A model generated the notes under the pieces. It was not told the origin of the DNA and did not search any database. It saw nothing but the letters and a program-made list of their open reading frames with translations. This document shows, piece after piece, positions 43,246 to 52,380 of a DNA stretch of 64,000 nucleotides. The DNA is taken from assembly GCA_020161405.1 (NCBI GenBank), contig JAIUOD010000001.1, positions 62,001 through 126,000 of the forward strand, in the 5' to 3' direction. The DNA comes from Pseudomonadota bacterium. Its GTDB lineage: Bacteria; Pseudomonadota; Alphaproteobacteria; Caulobacterales; Aquidulcibacteraceae. Every line of letters starts with the position of its first letter. Position 1 is the first letter of the stretch. The translations under genes and the position numbers were made by a program.

Positions 43246-44658
43246 ATGTCTTTAAACAGCGCAATGCTAGCAGGTGTTTCAGGTTTAACCGCAAACTCGT
43301 CAGCAATGGCAACAATTTCGGATAATATATCAAACGTAAATACAACTGCCTTTAAGCGCAATCGTACTGATTTCACACGTTTAGTTAACGTTCAAAACGC
43401 TTCAACTACTTATAATGCGGGTGGGGTTACTGCTTCAACACGTCAATTTGTGCGCGCAGAAGGTAATGTAAATTCAACAACAAGCACAACAGATTTGGCA
43501 ATTGGCGGTCAAGGTTTCTTTGTTGTAAGCCCTAAAACACAGGCGACATCAACTTCACCTGAAATATTCTATTCACGCGTTGGCACTTTTAAGCCTGATG
43601 ATGAGGGCTATTTAGTTAATCATGCAAATTATATTTTGCGTGGCTGGCGTCTTGACGACACTGGTAAGCCAGTTGGCAATACTACATCACCAAATGCACT
43701 AGAAGCAATTAATACAAGAACAATTTCAAACGCAGCCGCACCAAGCACAAGCGTTGCAATCAATGGAAACTTGCGTTCAAATACAACGGTTTCGGCGGCG
43801 GCAGCTGCGGCAGCGACTGCATCGGCTGGTGCATATAATGCTTCAACAAATAATATGGCTTCTGGCACTATTACCCCTGATGCATCATGGCAGTTCCAAA
43901 TGATTGATAGTTTGGGTGGTGTTAAGAACTTCACCATGAGTTTCTTAAAATCTGCAACGCCTAACCAATGGCATGTTGAAGTTTATTCAGCTCCTGCAAA
44001 TAATATTACTTCGGGTGCGCCGCTTGCAAATGGTCAAATACTAACTGGTACAATGGCTTTCACACCATCTGGTACAATTGATACAGCAAATACAAGCCCT
44101 GCCCTTTTGGCGCCAATCTCAATTGGTGCATATAGTGCAGGTGCACCTGCTGCGGGTACTGCAAAATGGGCAAATTCTACTGGCCTTGCTGCGCAAACTT
44201 TCAAACTTGATGTTGGTCAAAGTGCAACAAGCATTGGCTCAATTTCACAATTCTCATCTGCAACCTCATTAGATTCAACATCAACAGATGGTTCAAGCTC
44301 TGGTGATTTATCAAATATTGAAATTGATTCATCTGGTTTTGTTACGGCAATCTTCTCTTCTGGATTGACCAAAAAAATCTATCAAATTCCGCTTGTCACT
44401 TTTTTAAATCCTGATGATCTTCAGGCAACATCAGGTGGCAATTATAGCGTTTCTGATTCTTCTGGCCCTGCCGCATTGAAAGCAGCAGGAACAGGGGGCG
44501 CAGGCGTGGTTAAATCTGGTGCACTAGAGGCATCAACCGTTGACCTTGCCTTAGAATTTTCAAACATGATTTTAACACAGCGCGCTTATAGTGCGTCATC
44601 AAAAATCATAACCACGGCCGACGAAATGTTGGAAGAATTGATAAGAATGAAGCGTTAA
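43246..44658 (+). CDS. flgE: Flagellar hook protein FlgE
   Basis: FlgE is the structural subunit of the flagellar hook. The 470-residue protein opens with the rod/hook motif SAMLAGVSGLTANSSAMATISDNISNVNTTAFKRNRTDFT and closes with SGALEASTVDLALEFSNMILTQRAYSASSKIITTADEMLEELIRMKR, the paired terminal helices of the axial protein family. The middle contains alanine-rich, serine- and threonine-rich segments. It is preceded by a possible sigma-54 promoter and followed by sciP. Confidence 0.94.
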   Translation: MSLNSAMLAGVSGLTANSSAMATISDNISNVNTTAFKRNRTDFTRLVNVQNASTTYNAGGVTASTRQFVRAEGNVNSTTSTTDLAIGGQGFFVVSPKTQATSTSPEIFYSRVGTFKPDDEGYLVNHANYILRGWRLDDTGKPVGNTTSPNALEAINTRTISNAAAPSTSVAINGNLRSNTTVSAAAAAAATASAGAYNASTNNMASGTITPDASWQFQMIDSLGGVKNFTMSFLKSATPNQWHVEVYSAPANNITSGAPLANGQILTGTMAFTPSGTIDTANTSPALLAPISIGAYSAGAPAAGTAKWANSTGLAAQTFKLDVGQSATSIGSISQFSSATSLDSTSTDGSSSGDLSNIEIDSSGFVTAIFSSGLTKKIYQIPLVTFLNPDDLQATSGGNYSVSDSSGPAALKAAGTGGAGVVKSGALEASTVDLALEFSNMILTQRAYSASSKIITTADEMLEELIRMKR

Positions 44659-44669
44659 TCTTCAATAGG

Positions 44670-44688
44670 TTAACCAATTCTAACCAAT
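44670..44688 (+). repeat. Direct repeat TAACCAAT upstream of sciP
   Basis: TAACCAAT occurs at 44671-44678 and again at 44681-44688, exactly one helical turn (10 bases) apart. The first copy forms TTAACCAA, close to the CtrA half-site TTAACCAT. It lies 25 bases upstream of the better CtrA-like box. Confidence 0.5.
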
Positions 44689-44712
44689 AAACGCAAGAAA
44701 AGCGTATGTATC

Positions 44713-44727
44713 CTAACCTCTTGTTAA
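44713..44727 (+). promoter_or_regulatory. CtrA-like box upstream of sciP
   Basis: CTAA-CCTCTTG-TTAA differs from the CtrA consensus TTAA-N7-TTAA at one base. It lies about 78 bases before the sciP ATG, where it would overlap a promoter -35 region. In Caulobacter CtrA activates sciP. Confidence 0.6.
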
Positions 44728-44804
44728 GCCTATAACTTAGGCGCAGTTTAAATTGTTTGCCGTATTATGTTCAAAAAAAAGAACAGGTATGGAGATTGGG
44801 TAAA

Positions 44805-45074
44805 ATGGCACAAATGCAAACACGTGAACCTTCTGTAATTGGTCCCGAGGGGATTCCACTTACATTGGCGACTTTACCACCACCTAATACCGAGCGCTGG
44901 GTTGCGCGCCGTAAAGCTGAATTAGTTGCTGCGGTTCGTGGCGGGCTTTTATCATTGGAAGAAGCTTGTGATAGGTATAATCTTTCAATGGAAGAGTTTC
45001 TTTCTTGGCAAAGACAGGTCGATAAACATGGTCTTCGCGGTCTTCGTGTAACAAGATTGCAGTCATATAGGTAA
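44805..45074 (+). CDS. sciP: CtrA inhibitor SciP
   Basis: SciP is a small helix-turn-helix protein that represses CtrA-activated genes, including ctrA, in swarmer cells. The 89-residue product (DUF1153) has EPSVIGPEGIPLTLATLPPP, then RWVARRKAELVAAVRGGLLSLEEACDRYNLSMEEFLSWQ, the helix-turn-helix, and a basic end. The ATG at 44805 has GGAGATTGGG upstream; longer in-frame extensions begin with poorer codons. Between flgE and fliF it has the same neighbours as in Caulobacter. Confidence 0.93.
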   Translation: MAQMQTREPSVIGPEGIPLTLATLPPPNTERWVARRKAELVAAVRGGLLSLEEACDRYNLSMEEFLSWQRQVDKHGLRGLRVTRLQSYR

Positions 45075-45108
45075 AAATTGCAGCCCAAAACACTTTTTTG
45101 GGAAAAAA

Positions 45109-45123
45109 TTAATCTGAATTTTA
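45109..45123 (+). promoter_or_regulatory. CtrA-like box upstream of the fliF operon
   Basis: TTAA-TCTGAAT-TTTA differs from TTAA-N7-TTAA at one base. It lies 70 bases upstream of the fliF start codon. The Caulobacter fliF operon is a class II, CtrA-activated operon. Confidence 0.6.
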
Positions 45124-45192
45124 CTCTTTAGGTGGGAAAAAGCTGCCTAGTGTTCGAAATGCATCATTGCACGAACAAGGCGGAGTAAACAC

Positions 45193-46824
45193 TTGGAGCG
45201 TTTTTTACAAGCATTAGGTAAAGCTGGACCCTCAAGGCTGATTGCAGCATTGGGGGTTACTGGCTTGGTTGCGGCTGCACTTTTTGCAATCATGTTTAAA
45301 GTTGGTGCAGAAGAAAAAGCCCTTTTATATTCTGGTCTAAATCCAAAAGATGCATCAGCGGTTACACAAGCGCTTGATAAACAAAAAATCAAATATGAAA
45401 TTTCAAATGATGGCTCTAGTGTTTATGTTCCGCGTTCTGCGGTTGCAAAAGCACGTATGGATTTGGCATCTGATGGATTGCCAGGGCAAGGATCTATTGG
45501 TTATGAAATTTTTGACAAACAAGATGCGCTTGGTCAAACTTCTTTCGTACAAAATATCAATAAATTACGCGCCTTAGAAGGTGAATTAGCACGTACAATC
45601 GATAGTCTTGATACTGTTGAAAATTCACGCGTTCATTTAGTTATCCCTGAAAAACAATTATTTGAAACAGCACAAGATCCGCCAACTGCTTCAATCGTTG
45701 TTGGCCTACAACGCGGTTCATTATCAGATGAACAAGTAAGCGCGATACGTAATTTAGTGGCTTCATCGGTTAAAGGCCTGACCCCTGATAAAGTAACTAT
45801 TTTAGATGAACGTGGCGATTTACTTGCAAGTGCGCAAACCACTGGCGAAGCACAAGCAGGCGCAATGGACAACCAAAAAGCCCAATATGAAGAACGCCTT
45901 CGCAAACGTATTCAAGATATGGTTGAAGGCGTGGTTGGAATTGGCAACGCCCGCGTTCAAGTTTCTGCAGATATGGATTTTTCACAAGTTAATTCAACCG
46001 AAGAAAGCTTTGACCCTGATAAAGTTGTGCCGCGTTCTACACGCACAATTGAGGAAACAGGTTCTGATAAATCTTCTGATGCATCTGTAACACAGGGCAA
46101 TAATGTTCCTGATGGAACAAATGCGCAAACTGGTGCGGGTAATAGTTCAAGCACAAACAGAACTGATGAAACTGTAAATAACGAAATTTCAAAAACCACA
46201 AAAACCACAGTTCAAGTTCCGGGAACTGTAACCCGCCTTTCTGTTGCGGTTGCGGTTGATGGCGTCACCACACCAGCAGCAAAAGCAGGCGATCAACCAA
46301 CTTGGGCGCCACGCAGCGAAGAAGAAATGAAAAAAATAACCGAACTTGTTCGCGTTGCAGCAGGTATTTCAGAAACTCGCGGTGATAAAATAGAGGTTTC
46401 ACCAGTGAAATTCGCACGCGCAACAATTGGTGAAGGCGCAAAAGCGCCGAAGAAATTTGACTTTGATAAAAATGACATAATGCGCGGTGTTGAAATTCTT
46501 GCAATGGCATTGATTGCGATTGCTATGATATTCTTTGTAGCAAGGCCAATGATTAAAGGCATATTTTCAGATGTCGGCGGCAATGGCAAAGTTGGTGGAA
46601 TGATTGCGCAAGGCGTCGGCCTGCCAATGGGACAAAGTGCTTCAATTGATTCACTTCCATCAAATGGTGATGGAAGCGGCGGCTCTTCTGACACTGTTGA
46701 TATCGCAAGAATTCAAGGCGCAGTTAATGCCAATGCAATGAAACAAGTTTCAGATGTTGTTCATGACAATCCAGAACAAACAGTTTCCGTAATAAGAACT
46801 TGGCTACAGGAAAGGCGTAGTTAA
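45193..46824 (+). CDS. fliF: Flagellar MS-ring protein FliF
   Basis: FliF forms the MS ring of the basal body in the inner membrane. The 543-residue protein has membrane helices at about residues 13-33 and 430-452. Between them lie the ring-building motifs ([20 protein letters not shown] and [13 protein letters not shown]) and a long Ser/Thr-rich periplasmic loop (about 285-335). The C-terminus binds FliG. It appears to start at TTG 45193, 7 bases after GCGGAG. It heads the fliF-fliG-fliH-fliN-flbD operon and overlaps fliG by one base. Confidence 0.95.
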   Translation: MERFLQALGKAGPSRLIAALGVTGLVAAALFAIMFKVGAEEKALLYSGLNPKDASAVTQALDKQKIKYEISNDGSSVYVPRSAVAKARMDLASDGLPGQGSIGYEIFDKQDALGQTSFVQNINKLRALEGELARTIDSLDTVENSRVHLVIPEKQLFETAQDPPTASIVVGLQRGSLSDEQVSAIRNLVASSVKGLTPDKVTILDERGDLLASAQTTGEAQAGAMDNQKAQYEERLRKRIQDMVEGVVGIGNARVQVSADMDFSQVNSTEESFDPDKVVPRSTRTIEETGSDKSSDASVTQGNNVPDGTNAQTGAGNSSSTNRTDETVNNEISKTTKTTVQVPGTVTRLSVAVAVDGVTTPAAKAGDQPTWAPRSEEEMKKITELVRVAAGISETRGDKIEVSPVKFARATIGEGAKAPKKFDFDKNDIMRGVEILAMALIAIAMIFFVARPMIKGIFSDVGGNGKVGGMIAQGVGLPMGQSASIDSLPSNGDGSGGSSDTVDIARIQGAVNANAMKQVSDVVHDNPEQTVSVIRTWLQERRS

Positions 46825-47831
46825 TGCCAGCATCTTTAAATGAAATGTCAGGCCCAGAAAAAGCCGCTGTCTTCCTATTGGCATTAGGGGAAGACCATTC
46901 TGGTATTTGGGAACATTTTGACGATGATGAAATCAAAGAGATTTCAGCAGCAATGTCAAATCTTGGCACTGTTCAGGCAAATATGGTTGAAGAATTAGTT
47001 GTTGATTTCATTGGTAAAATGTCAACAACTGGCGCAGTTATGGGGTCTTATGACCAAACCCAAAGACTTCTTATGTCAATCTTGCCACCTGATAAAGTGG
47101 CATCGATTATGGAAGAGATACGCGGTCCTGCTGGTCGTACTATGTGGGATAAATTGGGCAATGTATCTGAACAAACTTTGGCAAATTATTTAAAAAATGA
47201 ATACCCACAAACTGTTGCCGTTGTTCTAACTAAAATTAAGCCAGATCACGCATCACGGGTTTTATCAGCATTACCTGAAGAATTTTCGCTTGAATGCATT
47301 AATCGCATGTTGAATATGGAGCCAATTCAGCGCGAGATTTTGGAAAAAATTGAAGATACTTTGCGCGTTGAATTCATGAGCAATTTGGCAAGAACGTCAA
47401 AACGTGACAGCCATGAATTAATGGCCGATATTTTCAATAATTTCGACCGCGCAACTGAAAACCGCTTTTTATCTTCACTTGAAGAACGCAATCGCGAATC
47501 TGCTGAGCGTATTCGCGCATTAATGTTTGTGTTTGAAGATTTGAAAAAATTGGATCCAGGTGGCGTTCAAACCCTATTGCGTGCAGTTGATAAAGACCAA
47601 ATGGGGCTTGCACTTAAAGGTGCATCTGATGAACTTCGCAATCTATTCTTTAGCAATATGTCAGAGCGTGCGGCAAAAATCCTTAAAGATGACATGGCTT
47701 CAATGGGCCCTGTTCGTCTTAAAGATGTTGATGCCGCGCAATTTGCAATGGTTCAAGTTGCCAAAGACTTAGCACAAAATGGTGAAATCATGTTGTCAGC
47801 GGGTGGCTCCGATGACGAGTTAATTTATTAG
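46824..47831 (+). CDS. fliG: Flagellar motor switch protein FliG
   Basis: FliG is the rotor protein that engages the stator and receives the CheY-P switch signal. The 335-residue protein has N-terminal, middle and C-terminal FliG domains. Visible are [36 protein letters not shown] (middle), [29 protein letters not shown] and the charged torque helix [27 protein letters not shown]. It starts within the fliF stop (TAATG). Confidence 0.95.
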   Translation: MPASLNEMSGPEKAAVFLLALGEDHSGIWEHFDDDEIKEISAAMSNLGTVQANMVEELVVDFIGKMSTTGAVMGSYDQTQRLLMSILPPDKVASIMEEIRGPAGRTMWDKLGNVSEQTLANYLKNEYPQTVAVVLTKIKPDHASRVLSALPEEFSLECINRMLNMEPIQREILEKIEDTLRVEFMSNLARTSKRDSHELMADIFNNFDRATENRFLSSLEERNRESAERIRALMFVFEDLKKLDPGGVQTLLRAVDKDQMGLALKGASDELRNLFFSNMSERAAKILKDDMASMGPVRLKDVDAAQFAMVQVAKDLAQNGEIMLSAGGSDDELIY

Positions 47832-47836
47832 GAGCA

Positions 47837-48475
47837 ATGATGGCAAATTATCAAAAATTCGCATTTGCGCCTATTCATGATGGAATAATTGATCCATCGC
47901 CAATTAAGCGCAAAAAAATAATTACCGATGCCGATTTAGAAGCAGCGCGCCAAGAAGGTTTCAAAGAAGGCGAAAATTCTGCAATTGCACAAGCGCAAAC
48001 CAAAACTGCCGAAAATATGCGCGCAATCGCTGGTTTGATGCAAATGCTTATCGGCAAATTACAAAATGAAGTTAATGAATTAAATGAAGACGCAGTAGAA
48101 TTATCTATTGCAACCGCAAAAGCGATTGCAAATGTTGCCATAGATGAATTTGAACCGAAAATCCTAAATCAATTCGTTAAAGATGCGGTCGGTAATTTAC
48201 GCAATGTGCCACGCATTCTTGTTAAAATTAATTCAGATGTACGCGATTTAGTGACACCACACTTAATTCAAACCGCAAAAGATGCAGGTTTTGACGGACA
48301 AATTGAAATTCGCGGTGAAGAAAATATTGCCCATGCTGATTGTTCAATCGAATGGCAAAATGGCGCAATTTCTAACAACCGTGCCCAAACACTTAAAAAA
48401 ATAGACGATGCAGCCAAAGATTTTCTTGCCTCCAAGAAAAGCCTTGGTGTGCAATTAGACTTTTTCGAATCCTGA
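47837..48475 (+). CDS. fliH: Flagellar export ATPase regulator FliH (FlbE)
   Basis: This 212-residue protein binds FliI and FliN and delivers export substrates. It has a central coiled coil (about residues 50-90: EGENSAIAQAQTKTAENMRAIAGLMQMLIGKL) and the FliH C-terminal domain (VDEFEPKILNQFVKDAVGNL, then RILVKINSDVRDLV and ADCSIEWQNGAISN). The position between fliG and fliN is that of Caulobacter FlbE. A second ATG directly follows the first; GGAG is spaced better for the second (47840). Confidence 0.88.
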   Translation: MMANYQKFAFAPIHDGIIDPSPIKRKKIITDADLEAARQEGFKEGENSAIAQAQTKTAENMRAIAGLMQMLIGKLQNEVNELNEDAVELSIATAKAIANVAIDEFEPKILNQFVKDAVGNLRNVPRILVKINSDVRDLVTPHLIQTAKDAGFDGQIEIRGEENIAHADCSIEWQNGAISNNRAQTLKKIDDAAKDFLASKKSLGVQLDFFES

Positions 48476-48487
48476 AAGGTTAATTGA

Positions 48488-48835
48488 ATGAGCGATGAAA
48501 ACCAGACCTTAGATTTGCCTGATATTGGGGATGAATCCCAAGAAAAGGATTTAACAATTGGCGAAGCAGCGGGCTTTGAACGTTCTGCTGCCGAACTTGC
48601 ACCAGTTTTTGACGTGCCAGTTCACGTTAAAGCAGTTTTAGGGCGCGCAAAAATGGATGTTGCAAGCCTTTTAGAACTTGGTTCAGGTTCACTTATTGAG
48701 CTTGACCGCAAAGTCGGCGAGGCAATTGATATTTTTATCAATAACCGCCTTGTAGCGCGCGGTGAATTGGTTGTGGTTGATGATCACCTTGGCGTGACCA
48801 TGACCGAGATTATTAAAGATGGCGATGGCGTATAA
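48488..48835 (+). CDS. fliN: Flagellar motor switch protein FliN
   Basis: FliN builds the C-ring together with FliM. The 115-residue protein has an acidic N-terminus of about 35 residues and the SpoA domain: VPVHVKAVLGRAKMDVASLLELGSGSLIELDRKVGEAIDIFINNRLVARGELVVVDDHLGVTMTEI. It ends near residue 115 with the conserved strand. It is the fourth gene of the fliF operon. Confidence 0.94.
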   Translation: MSDENQTLDLPDIGDESQEKDLTIGEAAGFERSAAELAPVFDVPVHVKAVLGRAKMDVASLLELGSGSLIELDRKVGEAIDIFINNRLVARGELVVVDDHLGVTMTEIIKDGDGV

Positions 48836-48847
48836 AGGAATAAAAAA

Positions 48848-50245
48848 ATGAGATTAATGATTGTCGGATCAATGAGTGGCCCCCTTGCTTTGGCCTCACG
48901 CATTGCGATGGATCGCGGCGCTAAAGTCATGCAAGTTGATAATATTGATGCAGCCACTTCTGCATTGCGTTCAGGGCGTGGCGCTGATTTATTGATGGTA
49001 GAGGCAAGTTTGGATATTGCCCGCCTTTTATCACAAAACGAGGCAGAACATATTCTTGTTCCTGTGGTTGCATGCGGAATTTCAACTGACCCTGAATATG
49101 CGGCAAATGCTATTCGTGCAGGTGCGCGCGAATTTGTGCCATTACCACCTGATCCCGAATTAATCGCGGCGGTTATTTCGGCGGTTGCCGATGATAAAAA
49201 ACCTATGATTGCCAAAGACCCGTCAACAATGGCAGTTTTACAACTTGCAACGCAAGTTGCACCATCTGATGCATCCGTGATGATTTCTGGTGAATCAGGT
49301 GTTGGTAAAGAAGTAATGGCGCGCTTTTTACATTCGAAATCAAAACGCGCCGAAAAACCATTCATTAGCGTGAATTGTGCCGCTATTCCTGATAATTTGC
49401 TTGAATCGGAATTATTTGGTCATGAAAAAGGTGCATTCACTGGTGCAATTGCCCGCCGAATTGGTAAATTTGAAGAAGCCAATGGCGGCACTTTATTATT
49501 GGACGAGATTACAGAAATGGATCTTCGTTTGCAGGCTAAATTATTGCGCGCCATTCAAGAGCGTGTGATTGACCGCGTTGGTGGTTCTAAACCTGTGCCC
49601 GTTGACATTCGCATTATAGCAACCTCAAACCGCGACCTTGTTGGCGCAGTAAAAGAAGGCAATTTCCGCGAGGATTTGTACTACCGCCTAAATGTTATCA
49701 ATCTTGAATTGCCACCACTTCGGGCGCGTAAAGCAGATATTGTGCCTTTGGCTGATTTCTTTGTAAAAAAATATTCAGAAGCCAATGGCGTTAAAGCAAA
49801 ACCAATTTCATTGGCGGCGCAAAATGCAATGCTTAATGCACCTTGGCGCGGCAATGTTCGCGAACTTGAAAATGCAATGCACCGCGCAATTCTTTTGTCA
49901 CGCGGCAATCAAATTGAGGTTGAAGATCTTGCAAGCACATTGGGAACAAATGCCCAAAACACGCAAAATTCGGCACCAATTTCAAGTCTTGGACAAGATG
50001 CAATTATGCAGGCTTCAATTGCCGCAAATGCAGCAAATCGCACCCTTGTTGGCCGTACAATTGAAAATGTTGAACAAGAAATGATTTTGGAAACCCTTAA
50101 ACATTGCCTTGGTAATCGTACACATGCGGCAGTAATTTTGGGAATTTCAATTCGCACATTGCGCAATAAATTAAAGCAATATTCTGATGCTGGGCTTGAT
50201 ATTCCTGCACCACAAATTTCAGATGGCAAATACGCAATCTCATAA
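48848..50245 (+). CDS. flbD: Sigma-54-dependent flagellar activator FlbD
   Basis: FlbD activates class III hook and basal-body genes and represses the fliF operon in Caulobacter. The 465-residue protein has a degenerate N-terminal receiver-like domain that lacks the paired acidic residues (VGSMSG) and the phosphoacceptor context. An AAA+ domain follows with Walker A GESGVGKE (about 146-153), the sigma-54-contact GAFTGA (about 198-203) and Walker B LLLDEITEM. The C-terminal Fis-type helix-turn-helix is NRTHAAVILGISIRTLRNKL. The sigma-54-like promoter at fliK is a likely target. Confidence 0.94.
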   Translation: MRLMIVGSMSGPLALASRIAMDRGAKVMQVDNIDAATSALRSGRGADLLMVEASLDIARLLSQNEAEHILVPVVACGISTDPEYAANAIRAGAREFVPLPPDPELIAAVISAVADDKKPMIAKDPSTMAVLQLATQVAPSDASVMISGESGVGKEVMARFLHSKSKRAEKPFISVNCAAIPDNLLESELFGHEKGAFTGAIARRIGKFEEANGGTLLLDEITEMDLRLQAKLLRAIQERVIDRVGGSKPVPVDIRIIATSNRDLVGAVKEGNFREDLYYRLNVINLELPPLRARKADIVPLADFFVKKYSEANGVKAKPISLAAQNAMLNAPWRGNVRELENAMHRAILLSRGNQIEVEDLASTLGTNAQNTQNSAPISSLGQDAIMQASIAANAANRTLVGRTIENVEQEMILETLKHCLGNRTHAAVILGISIRTLRNKLKQYSDAGLDIPAPQISDGKYAIS

Positions 50246-50259
50246 TTGAAAGTAAATAA

Positions 50260-52377
50260 GTGGCAGAAGGCACAACGCAAATCGGGGCAAATGGCCCTAT
50301 ATTAAAACTAAGTGACGTACTTCGCGGCATGATGCGCGGCGACGTTGCCGTTGGTATTGGCGTTGTCTTTCTTATTGTTCTTTTGATTGTACCATTGCCA
50401 TCAGTATTGCTTGATTTCATGCTGGCAATATCGATTTCAACATCAGTTTTGATTTTGATGAGTGCGCTTTTCATGAAAAAGCCACTTGAATTTTCATCAT
50501 TCCCATCAATTTTGTTGGTAACAACCCTTTTTAGACTTGGTCTTAATATCGCTTCAACACGCTTGATTTTGGGGCATGGCCATGAAGGGACAAATGCAGC
50601 AGGCGAAATTATCCATGCCTTTGGTGAATTCATCATGGGCGGAAATTTTGTAATTGGTTTGATTGTTTTTATCATTCTAATTATCGTTAATTTCGTTGTT
50701 ATCACCAAAGGTTCAACCCGTATCGCCGAAGTTGCCGCACGTTTTAGCCTGGATGCTATGCCAGGTAAGCAAATGGCGATTGATGCCGATTTATCCTCTG
50801 GCCTTATTACTGAAGATCAAGCACGTGCAAAACGCAAAGAGCTTGAGGGTGAAAGCAATTTCTTTGGGGCAATGGATGGTGCATCTAAATTCGTACGTGG
50901 CGATGCGATCGCGGGGCTTTTAATTACTGCCATTAACGTTATTGGCGGCATTATTATTGGAACTGTGCAAAACGGCCTTTCAATTGCTGAAGCGGGTGCA
51001 AGTTATACACAATTAACCGTTGGCGATGGCCTTGTATCGCAAATCCCTGCGCTTATCATTTCAGTCGCCGCTGGTCTTTTGGTTTCAAAAGCAGGTGTTG
51101 AAGAAAGCGTTGAAATCGCACTTGTCAAACAAATGGCTGGCTCGCCGCAAGCATTAGGCATGGTTTCTGCAACGGCAATTATTACTGGTATGATTCCAGG
51201 TATGCCACTTTTTGCATTTTGGACAATTGGCGCAGGCGCAGGCTATCTTGCCTATAAAGCATGGCAACAAATCAAAACTGGCGAACAAAATATTATCGAT
51301 AAAGCCAGTGCAGAAGAAAGCGCCGCCGCAACTGAAGCCGCCGATGCCGAAGAACCAATTACCGATGCATTGGCAATTGACGAATTAAAAATCGAGCTTG
51401 GTTATGGTCTTCTAGGTTTGGTGAACGAAATTCAAGGCAAACGCGTAACCGACCAAATCAAAGCATTACGCCGCCAATTAGCACAAGATTTGGGCTTTAT
51501 TATGCCAAGTGTTCGCATTTTGGATAATATGGCACTTGCAAATAATGGCTATTCAATTCGTGTGAAAGAAATGGATGCTGGCATGGGCGAACTTCGCCTT
51601 GGGCAGCTTTTGGTTATGGATCCTTCGGGCAACCCACCTTCCCTTCCTGGTGAATCATGCACCGAACCTGCATTCGGTCTAACTGCTGCATGGGTTGCAG
51701 AAGAGCATCGTGAAGAAGCAGTATTCCGCGGCTATACAGTGGTTGACCCTGCAACCGTTCTTACAACCCATTTAACCGAAGTTATCAAAGACAATATGAG
51801 TGAGCTTCTTTCAGTTTCTGAAGTTCAACGTCTTGTTAAACAACTTTCGCAAGAGCATCAAAAATTGGTTGAAGAAATGGTTCCATCCCAAGTTTCATGG
51901 GCATTATTCCAACGCGTTCTGCAATCACTTCTTAAAGAGCGTATTTCAATTCGTGATTTGGCAACAATTGTTGAAGCAATTATGGAAGGCCAAGGCCTTG
52001 ATGCAATTTCATTGGTTGAACATGTTCGCGCCCGCCTTGCCCGTCAATTATGTTGGCAAAACCGCGCCCCTGATGGCTCATTGGCAATTTTGGCGCTTTC
52101 ACCGCATTGGGAACAATCTTTCAGCGAAGCCATTGTTGGTGATAGGGGTGACAAACAATTGGCACTTGCCCCGTCCCAAGTTCATGAATTTGTAAACGCA
52201 GTGCGCAATGCCCTTGATAAAGCGGCGCAATTGGGTGAAGTGCCTGTTATTCTTACTTCTGGTGGGGTTCGCCCTTTTGTTCGCTCATTAATAGAGCGTT
52301 TCAGACCACAAACAGTGGTTATGAGCCAAAATGAAATTCACCCGAAAGCAAAATTAAAAACACTTGGTACAGTTTGA
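50260..52377 (+). CDS. flhA: Flagellar export gate protein FlhA
   Basis: FlhA is the main channel component of the flagellar type III export gate. The 705-residue protein has eight predicted N-terminal membrane helices (residues 1-335), with the FHIPEP family pattern GLNIASTRLILGHGHEGTNAAGEII and ITKGSTRIAEVAARFSLDAMPGKQMAIDADL. The C-terminal half is the cytoplasmic substrate-binding domain, including RLVKQLSQEHQKLVEEMVPS. It appears to start at GTG 50260, preceded by a purine-rich GAAAG. It is the last large gene of the operon. Confidence 0.95.
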   Translation: MAEGTTQIGANGPILKLSDVLRGMMRGDVAVGIGVVFLIVLLIVPLPSVLLDFMLAISISTSVLILMSALFMKKPLEFSSFPSILLVTTLFRLGLNIASTRLILGHGHEGTNAAGEIIHAFGEFIMGGNFVIGLIVFIILIIVNFVVITKGSTRIAEVAARFSLDAMPGKQMAIDADLSSGLITEDQARAKRKELEGESNFFGAMDGASKFVRGDAIAGLLITAINVIGGIIIGTVQNGLSIAEAGASYTQLTVGDGLVSQIPALIISVAAGLLVSKAGVEESVEIALVKQMAGSPQALGMVSATAIITGMIPGMPLFAFWTIGAGAGYLAYKAWQQIKTGEQNIIDKASAEESAAATEAADAEEPITDALAIDELKIELGYGLLGLVNEIQGKRVTDQIKALRRQLAQDLGFIMPSVRILDNMALANNGYSIRVKEMDAGMGELRLGQLLVMDPSGNPPSLPGESCTEPAFGLTAAWVAEEHREEAVFRGYTVVDPATVLTTHLTEVIKDNMSELLSVSEVQRLVKQLSQEHQKLVEEMVPSQVSWALFQRVLQSLLKERISIRDLATIVEAIMEGQGLDAISLVEHVRARLARQLCWQNRAPDGSLAILALSPHWEQSFSEAIVGDRGDKQLALAPSQVHEFVNAVRNALDKAAQLGEVPVILTSGGVRPFVRSLIERFRPQTVVMSQNEIHPKAKLKTLGTV

Positions 52378-52380
52378 TAG

